Positions 23,764-35,629 of a stretch of DNA of 64,000 bases are shown piece after piece. Source of the DNA: Silene conica (taxonomy: Eukaryota > Streptophyta > Magnoliopsida > Caryophyllales > Caryophyllaceae); assembly GCA_029255685.2 (NCBI GenBank), contig CM055313.2:48378079-48442078 (forward strand), in the 5' to 3' direction. The position numbers and the translations under genes were made by a program. A model generated the notes under the pieces. The model did not search any database, was not told where the DNA came from, and was given only the letters and a program-made list of their open reading frames with translations. Each line of letters starts with the position of its first letter. Positions within the stretch are counted from its first letter, which is position 1.

Positions 23764-26011
23764 TCTTTCACACGAGTTTGATCAACACCTTAAAGACTGT
23801 GGCATCGTGCTACAGTTGACTCCACCTGGAACACCACAATTAAATGGTGTGTCCGAACGGAGAAATCGAACTCTACTTGATATGGTTCGATCCATGATGA
23901 GTCACACCGTTGTGCCTGATTCATTGTGGGGCTATGCTCTTTTGTCAGCCGCTCTAATACTTAACCGAAGTCCGTCTAAAGCTGTTGACAAGACTCCATA
24001 CGAATTATGGAATGGAACAGTCCCTAACTTGTCCTTTATTCGGGTTTGGGGCTGCGAGGCTTATGTCAAGTGGAGACACGAGGATAAGCTCGGCCCGCGA
24101 TCGGTCAAGACATACTTTATAGGCTAACCAAAGGGAACTTTTGGTCATTACTTCTACTCGCCAACCGAACAACGTGTTTTTGTTGCGGCTAGTGCGATGT
24201 TCTTAGAGAAGGAATTTCTCGAGAACAAGTCGAGTAATAGAACCTTCGAGTTATCGGAGGTTCAAGAACCAACTACCGAGCAACCATTGGAGGAAACAGT
24301 ACCTTCAACCGAGGCTGCGGTAGATATCCCTGAGGAACCTAGGAGGTCGGGAAGAGTCTCTATTCCTCCGGACAAATACATTGGTATGGTCGAGGAACAT
24401 GATACAGATGACGTCTTACTCCTAGAGGATAACGAACCCACAACCTATAAAGGTGCCATGACCAGTTCTGACTCAAAGCTATAGCTAGAAGCCATGCAAT
24501 CCGAGATGGACTCCATGTATGAGAACAACGTGTGGGATCTTGTGGACCTACCTGCAAAGGTACGTCCCCTTCAATGCAAATGGCTTTATAAGATAAAGCA
24601 TGTCGTGGAAGGACAACAAGATATCCCCAAGGCTAGACTAGTTGCTAAAGGTTTCACCCAAGTGCCAGGCTTGCACTACGATGAGATCTTTGCACCCGTA
24701 GTCATGCTACGTTCCATTCGGATTATCTTAGCGATCGACGCATTTCATGACTATGAAATATGGCAAATGGACGTTAAAACCGCCTTCTTAAACGGTTATT
24801 TGGAGGAAGAGTTGTACATTGTACAACCCGAGGGTTTTATTGATCCAGAACATCCTAAGAAGGTTTGCAAGCTTAAGCGTTCCATCTATGGACTTAAGCA
24901 AGCATCGCGGAGTTGGAATCATCGCTTCGACCAAGTGATAAAAGAGAATGGGTTCATTCGATCAGTCGAGGAACCATGTCTCTATATCAAGTCGAGTGGG
25001 AGCAAGATTGTATTCCTAGTACTGTATGTCGATGACATACTCTTGATTAGGAATGATATACCTCTCTTATCTTCGGTTAAAGCATGGTTGAAAAACCATT
25101 TCCAGATGAAAGATCTGGGAGAGGCACAAAGAATTTTGGGCATCCGTATCTACAGGGATAGATCACGACGGATGTTGTCTCTCAGTCAGGAGTCTTATAT
25201 AGATAAGATCCTGGAGAGATTCAGCATGACGAACTCCAAGAAAGGGTTCCTTCCTATGACTCCTGGGCTTCACTTGAGCAAGACTCAAGAAGCTAAGTCA
25301 TTGGAAGAGAAAGAGCGCATGAGTCGGATTCCTTATGCTTCGGCAATAGGATCAATCATGTATGCCATGATATGCACACGTCCAGACGTTGCATATGCAT
25401 TGAGTATGACTAGTCGATTCCAAGCTCATCCAGGTGAACAACACTGGATGGCCGTGAAAAACATTCTTAAGTACCTACGAAGGACTAAAGATTGGGGATT
25501 GACTTACGGAGTCAATTCGACGCTCTGCGCCACGGGTTACGCAGATGCTAGCTTCCAAATGGATCGAGATGACTCGAAATCTCAGTCTGGATTCGTTTTT
25601 ACTCTTAATGGCGCTGCTGTCAGCTGGAAAAGTTCTAAACAGAGTGTTACAGCAGATTCTACGACTGAGTCCGAGTACTATGCCGCCTTAGAAGCAGCTA
25701 AGGAAGCAATATGGATGCGTCAATTCTTACAAGGGCTTTCAGTAGTGCCTAGTTCGAATGACCCAATCACCGTTTATTGTGATAATAAAGGTGCCATCTT
25801 CCAAGCTAAGGAGCATAAGTCTAGCAACAAGGCTAGGCATGTACAACGGAAAGCTCATCTTATCAGAGATTACGTGGAGCAAAAGGAGATTTTCATTGAT
25901 AAGATCGCTACGGATGACAACATAGCTGATCCTCTCACAAAAGCATTACCACGTGATAAGCATGAAGGGCACATTCATTCCATGGGAATTGGATGTGTTC
26001 CTAAGTTGTAG
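23764..26011 (+). pseudogene. Element A gag-pol, 3' part (integrase C-term, RT, RNase H)
   Basis: Continues the A polyprotein from codon 597 (23769, after the duplicated TCTTT). It carries the end of the integrase core (Asn-Gly-Val-Ser-Glu-Arg-Arg-Asn-Arg), the linker, a Copia reverse transcriptase with Tyr-Val-Asp-Asp near residue 1015, and an RNase H ending at the stop of 26011. Two nonsense codons: TAA at 24125-24127 (TAT in B and C) and TAG at 24482-24484 (TGG in B and C). RNase H is complete here, unlike in C. The Pro-Met and Ser-Lys-Lys-Gly-Phe-Leu motifs after the RT active site resemble the BARE/Angela/TAR group. Confidence 0.94.
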
Positions 26012-26798
26012 TACTCTTTTATGAATTCATGTAATAATTCATTTTCTCGTGTACTCTATTCAACCTTATTGTTATAATATATAATGTTTTGTTTTTCATG
26101 TGGAATTGTACGCCAATTTTGAACACCACAAAGTGAACTGATTAACATTACATCGTTTTGGTCCTTGATTACCCACTTGAGCTGATAACTCAGGTAATCA
26201 TTTTGTGACGTTGGTTGATGGTGGGTTCAACGAGCCATAAGTCACACGGCTGACTGACCAATCACAAAGGCGAGTTATACGGATATCTCGTAGGACACCC
26301 CGTGACAGCGTTATGGAGTCCTAAATGTTTTATAACATTGGGTGCCAGGTCGTGGATAGGACCTTCATAGTGTTCCTTAGAGTCGAGTCTTTTGACTTTC
26401 AACTGTCTCTTGAGATTAAGGCAGATTTTGGGTAACTTTGGTTTCTTTCCCACGGTCACCGTAACAAGGGCCAAGAGGATTTTTCTGGGTTATTTCATGC
26501 TGCGCGATATCGGCAGGATTCGAGTTGAGGGAAATATCCAAACCCTTATCAGGATTTTATCTTTTCTCAGGGCCACTCGAGGAGTAGTAACTGAAATGCA
26601 TGGCCATGCTCGAGTACAGATTCGTTTTATCAGTTAAGTTACTCTCTAGTCGGGGAAACCACTCTTGATACAGATCGCTTGTGAGATACGACCTTTGCGA
26701 ATGCGGATTTGCAAATTGTCTTACATTGAGTGGGAGAAATTTTAAAAGGATATGAGAATGGGTTATCGCACCTACACTTGTACGGACAAGTGGGAGTT
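26012..26798 (+). other. 3' untranslated region and polypurine tract of element A
   Basis: Homologous to the same region of B and C. It ends with AAGTGGGAGTT before TGTTGGAG. The reverse strand carries the shared antisense ORFs (26474-26262, 70 aa; 26847-26557, 96 aa, reaching into the LTR). No recognisable product. Confidence 0.8.
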
Positions 26799-27868
26799 TG
26801 TTGGAGCTTGTGTCCTCCACATGTAGTGTGATAACGTCATTGCACATACCCTTGTACGGACAAGTGGGAGATTGTTGGGGCTGGTGTCCTTGACAATTAA
26901 GTACAATGACTTATTAAATCTCTTTAAGGATCACAAGGGCATACTTCTGTATTATTATCAGTTGATCCACGTTTATCAATAACGGTTGGCTTGCTAGATA
27001 AGTTTGACGTTATTGTCATACGGATGGCGGTGATCAACTGGTCCCTATACGTCACACCTATAGGACACGTTTGAGAGATGTGAAGGTATGAAAATACAAT
27101 CACATTTATGCCGGATATGACTAAACAGTTAGTCAGCGGTATTGACTATTAAATTAGTCAATAAGATGTTGAGATTATTATTTAATACGGATTAAATAAT
27201 TTTAGCTAATACGGATTACATGATTAATTCGTAAAATTAAATATAAACGGTTATATTTGATTAAATATTGTATTCGCGTATTAATATAAACAGTTATATT
27301 AATTTGGGTAATTATACAATATCGTAATTTTATCAGACCATTATTAATACATCGACTGCATTAATATCTGATAACATGTATACGATTTATAAATAAAACC
27401 CGCGAATAAATTTTAGCTAAATGGGTCGAATCACGAATTAGAATAAGGTAAGAGTGGAAAGCCCACTCCTACCCTATTAGAAATTTCGGCCGAATGAGCT
27501 ACATAAGGAGGAGGACTCTCCTTATGTCAGGGACTCTTGTTTCACTGTTTAAACAAATCTTAAGAAAATTAGGGTTTGAGAGCATTCTTCTCCCATAACC
27601 CAGATCTCACATCTAAAACTCAAAAGGCTCTCCCGATATTGCAAGGCAGTTGGAGAGGATTTCTAGCACACGCGGCAACGTCTCATTCTAAGTCTTGCGT
27701 GCAAGTTATAGGAGGGAATTTGTGTTAATTCCTGTTCTTAGGCCTTTCGCGCAAGGACTAAAGGTTGTACTCTTTTTCATGTCTTTTTAATCTTATGACC
27801 ACATTCACGATTGTATTTTTCATTATAATCCTGCAAGTATAGGGCGAATACACGTTATATTCCCCACA
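26799..27868 (+). repeat. 3' LTR of element A (long form)
   Basis: 1070 bp, TGTTGGAG...CCCCACA, followed by the target duplication TCCAA (27869-27873). About eight differences from the 5' LTR by eye. Confidence 0.95.
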
Positions 27869-28691
27869 TCCAATGTCCTAACCTCGTGCAATAATGGCAC
27901 TTGTCTTCAGATTTCGAAGATGAGGTGGAAGCGCCTTTCGAAAAGGTCTTTTCTTTGGCCGGTTTGGGCTTGAACGTTTTCTTGCCCTTGCCTTTGAAGG
28001 CATTCCTCTTGAAGTTAGTCTTCCCTTTATTCTCGGTGTTCAAAGCATCTTTAGTGGAACTTTCATGAAGTCCCATGTCCCTCTCGGCTTGGACAAGCAT
28101 CTTATGCAATTCATCCAATGTGGTCTCTTGATTTCGCATATTAAAATTCACCCGGAATTGAGCATACGATTTCACCTTATTGAGAGAGTGAAGAACACGG
28201 TCAATGATGAGAGAGTCGGGAACATCAACTCCTTGCAAGTTTAGAGTCTCCGCGAACTCAACTAATTTAAGTACATGAGGGCTTATCTTTTGCCCTTCCT
28301 TCAAGCAAATGTCGAAGAAGGCGGAAGCCGCCTCATCTTGAATCACCCTTGGAGTTTGTGAAAACATCGTCGCAAGTTTGGTGTATATCTCATATGATGT
28401 GCTTAACTTTATCATACTCCTTTGGAGATCCGGCTCCATGGTGAAGATATGCACATTTTTAAGAGCGGAGTACTCTTTCATGTAGGCTTCATAGGCCTCA
28501 CGAGTTTGGACCGCGGAACGAGCGGTCGGAGCGGCTTCGGATAGGTAACGAGTCTTATCATCACCTTGAGCAGCCAAAAGTAACTGCGCATCCCAATCCT
28601 TAAAATTGAAACCATGCTTATCGAGTTTGCAACGATCCATAAAGGATCAAACCCATGATACATTAGTGAGAGGTGGAGCGTTGGTTGCCAT
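27869..28691 (-). pseudogene. H1 gag, N-terminal and central part (UBN2-type Copia gag)
   Basis: Minus-strand frame for the capsid-like part of Gag, similar in layout to Gag of A/B/C: the Phe-Lys-Asp-Trp start of the domain, a Lys-Asn-Val-His-Ile core, Ser-Pro-His-Val-Leu, Asp-Arg-Val-Leu-His-Ser-Leu, and then a Lys-rich tail and the first part of a CCHC knuckle. The likely start is ATG at 28691-28689, 17 codons upstream of Met 28640; a TGA just before that Met splits the frame, so 28640 is probably not the original start. The knuckle is broken by element A and resumes at 2152. No pol follows: downstream is the non-coding 1-1960 stretch. Confidence 0.85.
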
Positions 28692-29500
28692 TGACGATGT
28701 TGAAAAAAAAAACTACAATAAAAGAAGGAATTAAAACAACATCATTTTTAAGACTCGTAATTTTAGATATAAATATAAACAAGTTTAGTTATTTACTTAA
28801 TGATCTCTTACCCAATTAAGTAAACAATCCCGAGACCCAAACCCATACTAATCCGGGCACGGCATAGCCGATTCAACCCTTATTGGTATAATTTGGTGGA
28901 TTAACTCTTTAATCGGTTCTACCTTAGAACTCTCGGTCGACGATTTTCTAAAACTTGTCTTTAGCCCGAATTTATTGCAACTACAGTTACGAATACTTTC
29001 GTTGAGATCGACCAAATTTCAAGGTGTAATCTTATTACCCCACTTACCCAACGTAACAATTTTAGCACCCCGGTGTAGCCGAGCCTACATTCTTGTGAAG
29101 AAGGGATTCATGGGTCTATACTTTTTGGTAAGGCTAAGTCTCAATATTCATTTGTAAGAGATCTAGTCAAATTATTATCTATCTCCTTTTAAGTGAACTA
29201 AGTCGGTGAATAATCGATAAAATAAATGACTAGGTCGACTAAATCGAATAAAATGCATGACACGATATGACGATTTGGCTAACATGCAAACATATAAAGC
29301 AAAATAAAAGCATAAAATATTAAACCCTAGTATGGCCTTTCCTAGAAAAGAAATAATAAAAGTACAAATTCGGAAACCAACTCCTTTGGTCCCTTGAACT
29401 TCACGAGGCACGCTTCCCAAGGTTAGCACCGTCTTGGTCGGAACTCCTTTCCAAATGGCATCGTCTTCAAGGATCTCCGGAATTTACATAAATTACAACT
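28692..29500 (-). other. Leader of H1, homologous to the A-family leader
   Basis: Non-coding. Segments such as 29035-29130 (CCCACTTACCC, then AAGAAGGGATTCATGGG) align with 14748-14830 of element C, and 29400-29470 resembles 15165-15260. This ties H to the A/B/C lineage beyond Gag itself. Confidence 0.6.
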
Positions 29501-30530
29501 TTTCTAGTCTACTTTATACATTATCAAATAGAAAAACAATAAATAAAGTGATACGAGATCACATTAATTACATCCGATTCGATAACCCCTTACATTACGG
29601 GAAATATAGAAAAACAATAAATAAAGGCCATACTAAGTAAAATTACATAATCCAAAATTACGTAAATAAAATCATGACTATCATAATTAAAATATGCAAT
29701 GCTTATGAATATGAAATAACATGCAAAGCTAAGCCAAATCGTCCTATTTAAATATCATTTATGTATATAGTTATCGTATACCTCGGTTTTTATGGAATTG
29801 CGTGCTTTAACGATTAAAAACACTTAGCATTATGTGAATCGGAATTCAATCTTAAGTTAATCATCCCAACTCATTTAGGTTTCAAAATTTAGTCTTACTC
29901 AAACTTTGAAGATACTTAACTTAATATTATAATATTGTTCGGTATTACTCGGTTTTACGGGAAAAATAATATAAAAATAAAAAAGAGTCATAAAAATTTC
30001 GAAAAATTCAAAATTCAAATTTTGAAAATTCTAGAATGTTCTTAAAATTTTAGAACTTTAAATTATTAGTATTTATACGGTTTTAATATTTATTTCGAAA
30101 ATAATACGTAAAACCAGCATTTTAAGTCGGAAAATTAAATAATTAGCTCCATAAATGCAAATAAAATACTAATAATATTTTACACTTTCCAAAATACTTT
30201 AAGAACCTGAAATGGACAGAAAATGAAATGCCACACTGAAAATAGATGAATTTTTAATTAAAATAACTCTTATTATTCAATTTTAAATGTAACTTTTAAC
30301 AAATAAAAATTAAATAAAACTGAAACTTTTGGCTCCCAAGAAAAATATGGTGATAAACATATCAAATATGACTAATATGGGTTAAAATATGGTGATGAAC
30401 ATATCAAACAGAAACTTCTCCTCAAGTGGCCATGAGATTTGAACAACCCTGACAAGGGGTGGACAATTTCTATCGTACTACTCCCTTTAGCTAGCCACAA
30501 TTAGTCACAACCCAAAACAATCCCATTTGA
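29501..30530. other. AT-rich segment joining H1 leader to H2 3' region
   Basis: No gene. This is where a primer site and LTR of H1 should lie, but neither an initiator tRNA-Met site nor a TG...CA pair can be seen. Bases about 30405-30460 resemble the 3' untranslated region of A/B/C in reverse (CTCCTCAAGTGGCC against CTCCTCGAGTGGCC), so the right part belongs to the 3' end of H2. The rest, about 29500-30400, is unassigned. Confidence 0.5.
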
Positions 30531-32498
30531 CTCCAGTTACGAAAATTCGTAGAGAATGGATCAAGGTTATGCCAAAACTGTACCATCTTGGGAGAGTAGT
30601 CTTTAGTCTAAGAATTGACTCATAAGAATACTATAGCAGCTCTTGCCACGACCCGGCTATCATAAAATTTCCAGAATTCTATAAGCGGTCACTTTGCTCG
30701 ACAGAGTGTCTCTTGCAGTCTGTCTATGTGATCGACTAGTCATCACATATGACTCTATGGCATTTGAACTTGCCATCAGCCGCCTCACATTCTAGTCGCT
30801 TTGAGATGTCACCTCATGTAAGCGACCAGGGGCTATACTAAGTCAATCCAGTTCACTTTATGGGGTTCAAAGTTGTCTCTTACAACCCATTTGGATTTTG
30901 ACAAAGTATCTATCATTGAGAGTTATTATAACTCAATGACATTGTCATGCTAGGACAGTCAATACTGCTCCATATCATTTGATGCATGATCACTAATTTG
31001 TATTAGTTTGAATTCTCGAATAAGCCTTTTATTCATGTTTTCAAAACTTACAAATTTTGGTCTCCTTCCATCTCATTTTATCTCATATAATATGATCTTA
31101 TTCGAGCACATATCTAGAACTCCTTCTAGATTTCGAGTTTCCTTTCCTGAGGGAAGCTCCCACTATTATCTTATAACTCGTGACGTATTGATATACTAGA
31201 GGGATTAAAGAATCACTCGAATTTACCTAGTCACTCATGTACTGAAATCTATATTGTAGTTATTTATGATTTCATCACTCCAATTATTTTCAATCATCTT
31301 GGCTATTTGATCAAGGTTATTCATACCTAACCATTTTGAATTCTAATGGGCGACCTTTTATTATCAATATAATAAACCTTCCCGTGAAGCTCCATCATCG
31401 TATGATATAAGGTATTTTATTCATCTAGAATTGAGAACCTCTTATTCTTTACACTCTAAAGAATCACCCATTCTCTCTAAATGGTACGTTCAATTCTTTA
31501 ATGAATATCGCTCCCACTAAAAACAACATTACTCGATTTCTTAAATGAACCTTTCATTTCTCGCATGTGAATCTTTTGCTATCACTTGAATCATTATCAC
31601 TATCACTATCCCCATATTGGTCTACCTTCATTCAATCGACATCACATGAACTCCTAATATCACTTTTCGATACAATAGATACTATCATTGAGAGAACTGA
31701 GATGATATCTCTTCTATTATCTTATAATTTTGAAAATTTCATTTGTTATGGAACCGTTTTCCTTCCGATTTCATACGGGGTTTCCTTTATCCTCTCTTTG
31801 AAATAATGAACATAAGGAACATTTCCTCTTGTGTCCTCCCGTTGTTTCTTCAGTGTCCTCTCGTGGTTTCTTTTGTTTATTCATTTAGGGTTCTTCTTAA
31901 GCCTCCCTTGTGGGATTCTTCTCTAAGATCCTACATTTATATCATTGGTTGGCAGGCGAAAATCTTTCTCCCACTCTATCCTTTTAACAATAACCTTTAT
32001 TTGTGTAAGGATAACAATTTTCGATCAAACCAATGTATGTGAATGTTTGAAAAGTTTTATAGATGTGTTGAACTCATTCTGATTTTCACTTAAAATGAAA
32101 ATCTTATAATGAACTAATGATGTCTCAATTCGATTGAAAGTATCTCATGTGGTGTAGTTCTCCGTTTTAATCAACACTTTGATTATATTATATTGATCGT
32201 ATCAATGTTTCTTATTTCGTGATAAAATCACCATTATTCCGGTTTTAACAAGGTATGCAATTCATTTTAGGAATCAAGGAATTGATTAAGAACAAAAGTA
32301 GTGACTCGGGTTGAAAACCAAGTCACTAATATCCAAAATACAACCAATGTTTGGGATTCAAATCCTTGTCCTACAAGAAAGTAAATTGTTCTAGGAAATA
32401 AAATGCAAATTATGAAAGAAGACAATAATGAAAATTAGAGCCTAGCTCTTAAGTCTTCAATCAATTGGATGCTACCATAGTCATACAAGTAAGGAACT
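30531..32498 (-). mobile_element. Gag-only Copia element H2, 3' non-coding part
   Basis: Matches 1-1965 of the window almost throughout, with indels such as an insertion near 31190-31230. No pol domain can be read in any frame. ORFs listed by length here are AT-rich chance frames. Confidence 0.7.
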
Positions 32499-33380
32499 TC
32501 ATGCTTCCTTCTCCTTGCCCTTGTCATTAGGAGGTGACCCTTTAAAACAATTAAAAAGGGGTAAATATCAACAATTTGTATCACTATACATAAGTTGATA
32601 AAATAACATGAATTTAAATGAGAATTATTACCTACGGCGGTTGCCTTTCCATTTTTGAGATCGCTCCAGTATTTGGGGCAATTACGCTTCCAATGTCCTA
32701 ACCTCGTGCAATAATGGCACTTGTCTTCGGATTTTGAAGACGAGGTGAAAGCGCCTTTCGAGAAGGTCTTTTCTTTGGCCGGTTTGGGTTTGAACGTTTT
32801 CGTACCGTTGCCTTTGAAGGCATTCCCCTTGAAGTTGGTTTTCAATCTCTTCTCGTTGTTCAAAACATCCTTAGTGGAACTTTCATGAAGTCCTATGTCC
32901 CTCTCGGCTGGGACAAGCATCTTATGCAATTCATCCAATGTGGTCTCTTGATTTCGCATATTAAAATTCACCCGGAATTGAGCATACGATTTCACCTTAT
33001 TGAGAGAGAGAGAAGGACTCGGTCAATGATGAGAGAGTCGGGAACGTCAACTCCTTGCAACTTTAGAGTCTCCGCGAACTCAACTAATTTAAGTACATGA
33101 GGGCTTATCTTTTGCCCTTCCTTCAAGCAAATGTCGAAGAAGGCGCAAGCCGCCTCATATTGAATCACCCTTGGAGATTGCGAAAACATTGTCGCAAGTT
33201 TGGTGTATATCTCATATGATGTGGTTAACTTGATCATCTCCTTTGGAGATCCGGCTCCATGGAGAAGATAAGCACATTTTTAAGAGCGGAGGACTCTTTC
33301 ATGTAGGCTTCATAGGCCTCACGAGTTTGAACCGCGTAACGAGCGGTCGGAGCGGGAGGAGTCTTATCGTCACAATTCAT
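32499..33380 (-). pseudogene. H2 gag (5'-truncated, frameshifted), with intact CCHC knuckle
   Basis: The same Gag as H1, read right to left. The N-terminus is lost: the frame begins at the Asp-Asp-Lys-Thr position and joins LTR-like sequence near 33380. Frameshifts lie near 33235 and 32995. The CCHC knuckle (Cys-His-Tyr-Cys...His-Trp...Cys-Pro) is complete around 32690-32725. A GT-AG candidate intron (32631-32540, 92 nt) follows the knuckle at the same codon as in H1. The spliced frame ends Lys-Gly-Lys-Glu-Lys-Glu-Ala, TGA 32501-32499. Two copies keeping this end while the intron and the preceding residues vary is mild evidence for splicing. Confidence 0.75.
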
Positions 33381-33992
33381 AATTACTAATTTAAAATGAT
33401 TATTTACAATAATCATCAATACGATTTACGACCTTTGTATTAATATACAACCCGATTCATTCTAATCACGATATTATAAAATATCGTTCATTGTTTAACA
33501 ATTGACACGTTTCAATTATAAACATAAATCTTATAATAAGATTTAACCTCTGATTTCTCGATATACGAGTTTAAGGAATATGATCAACTCGTATCGATAT
33601 ACCATTGATCATTTTATCAATTAAGGAAATTGTCCTATAGGTGTGACCTAAAGGGATCAACTGACCACCACCGTCATACGACAGTAATGTCAAACTCTAG
33701 CTAGCCAATCATTACCGATTAATGTTGGTCAGTTGACTAATATATTTCGTATCATCCCTTGCGCATTCTCGTCATGAGATTTAATTACGTGATCACACTA
33801 TTGTTGAGGGCACATTTCCCAACACAACTGACCACCACCGTCATACGACAGTAATGTCAAACTCTAGCTAGCCAATCATTATCGATTAATGTTGGTCAGT
33901 TGACTAATATAATTTCGTATCATCCCTTGCGCATTCTCGTGATGAGATTTAATTATGTGATCGCACTTTTGTTGAGGACATATTTCCCAACA
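33381..33992 (-). repeat. H2 LTR fragment with 167-bp tandem duplication of its 5' end
   Basis: On the minus strand it starts TGTTGGGAAATAT at 33992. The first 167 bp are present twice in tandem (33659-33825 and 33826-33992), each unit closing with CCCAACA in window orientation. The segment CCTATAGGTGTGAC...GTCAA matches the U3 of the A/B/C LTR. R, U5, primer site, leader and gag start are missing between this fragment and gag, so an internal deletion joined U3-like sequence to gag. Confidence 0.7.
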
Positions 33993-35616
33993 ATCAGTTC
34001 CGTAATTTAAACTTCCATTAGTGTCATGATTAATTCATCGTTTGCTTGGTAATAAAGAGTTTTCGTCGTGTTGTCACTTAATTAAACATCACGCGAGTTG
34101 TAAACTTATTGAGTACGAAATTAATGTACCTTGTGACTCCTTTGTTTGCAATTGAACCGGGAGATTTCCATGTAACACTTGGTATCTTATTTTTCACTCA
34201 CTTTACTTTCATACGATATATAAGCTTGTGCATCCTTATACGCCAAATGTTTCTTGTTCATGAGCTTTCCTCTTGTTGAATCACATGTTGCGAACCATGA
34301 CTCGGTAATAAATTCTTAGTTAGTGGTATTTATGTGAATCCTTGCTTGGTTGTGACTAAATAGTTGTATGGTTGAATGTTTAAGCCGTTCTAGAAGCTAA
34401 GTTGAGGAGGAAGACCCCCTGGCGGGGCAACCGGAAGGGAATTCACCTCCCACTTCAAGTTAACTTCTATAAACTAGCTTAAGTGTTGTTTTGGTTGAAT
34501 TGAGGCTAACATGTATTAGATGAGTTGCTTAACGATTATGTTAGCTTGAATGGTAATGATAACGGTTATGTTGTCTTACTTGTAATTTGATAACGATTAT
34601 GTTATCTTGGGTTGAGTCGGGTAACGTTATGTCATCCTAAGTCATGTTGGTACGGTTATGTCACCTTGTTTGTGAATGGAAAGCAGTGGTACGATTTGTG
34701 TATCATTGTAATGAACTAATGCCACCCCGGTTATGGGTTTTATCTAGGTTCGGGATTGGTCGGTGTCCGTGGTTATGCGGCCCGGTCCCCGTGTGTCGTT
34801 CGGTTTAGGTTATTACATCGAGAGGTCTGGCTAGGTCTTAGGCATATAGTTGTCGGTTATGCACTATACATATAGTCGGTGTCGTGGTTATGCATCCCGA
34901 TAACCAGTGTCGTGGTTATGCGACCTAGCGGTCAATGGTAACGGTTATGTTCCCTGACGGCGTTCATTCTATTCTTGTATGTTCTGTGATTGGCCATGCC
35001 ATCAAGTGTTGTCCTCTGAGTCAATTACTTGCTTGTTGTTTGTGTGAATGAACATGCCATCAAGTGTTGGCCGCTGAGTCTTTCACTTGGTTGATTTTCC
35101 GTTGATATAGTTCAAATGATGACCTTGTTTGTAGTTCGCATGTTGGTTCATGCTTGATCATGTTTGTCATATTTGAATATGTCATATTTGAGTACTTATC
35201 ATATTATATGCGTGTTAATATGTATATGTGTGTTGTATTACCGTTTACGTGTTTTCTGACAAAAGGTGGCTGGGAGAACCTCGAGTTACTCCCCACTGAC
35301 TGTGGCGTACATGTTTCATGTATGTAGGCTGGTGTTGTTTGGGGAACACGTGTGGCTAGCGAGCATTGTTGATTAGTCGACAATTAGCTATTTCCGTTTA
35401 GCTTAGATTTAATTCTGTTGCTATCGAGGGATACCTTATCCGTTGTAAACTTTCTTTTATCTTGTATAAGTTATACTTTTTCTTTAGTTCAATCTTCCGC
35501 ATGTTGTTTTGATATTCCGCGATTAATTTTATTTATATATGTCGAAAGTTTTTAAAATACTGTATTTCCGCTGCAAGTTTCTTGTTTATTTTTATGTAAT
35601 ATCGCGGGGTGTCACA
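33993..35616 (+). repeat. LTR (5'-truncated or interrupted) of Gypsy LARD1
   Basis: Non-coding, ending GGTGTCACA directly before a primer site. Interior 34540-34960 has degenerate repeats around GGTTATG. Bases 35264-35330 (AAAGGTGGCTGGGAGAAC, then GTGGCGTACATGTTTCATG) match 40132-40198 in the second copy. The LTR start is not seen; H2 abuts its left side. Confidence 0.65.
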
Positions 35617-35618
35617 GT

Positions 35619-35629
35619 TGGTATCAGAG
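35619..35629 (+). other. Primer binding site of LARD1
   Basis: TGGTATCAGAG, 2 nt after the LTR end TGTCACA; initiator tRNA-Met type. Confidence 0.8.

Larger units (their letters stand above)
2158..27868 (+). mobile_element. Copia LTR retrotransposon A (BARE/Angela-like), outer shell of the nest
   Basis: Bounded by LTRs of 1071 and 1070 bp starting TGTTGGAG and ending CCCCACA, with the perfect 5-bp target duplication TCCAA at 2153-2157 and 27869-27873. Order: 5' LTR, tRNA-iMet primer site, 1.7-kb leader, gag-pol, about 790 bp of 3' untranslated region, polypurine tract, 3' LTR. Once B (6737-23763) and one copy of its target duplication are removed, the element is about 8.7 kb with a single gag-pol frame. 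The two LTRs differ at about eight positions by eye, the most of the three nested copies, in agreement with A being the oldest insertion. Confidence 0.95.
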
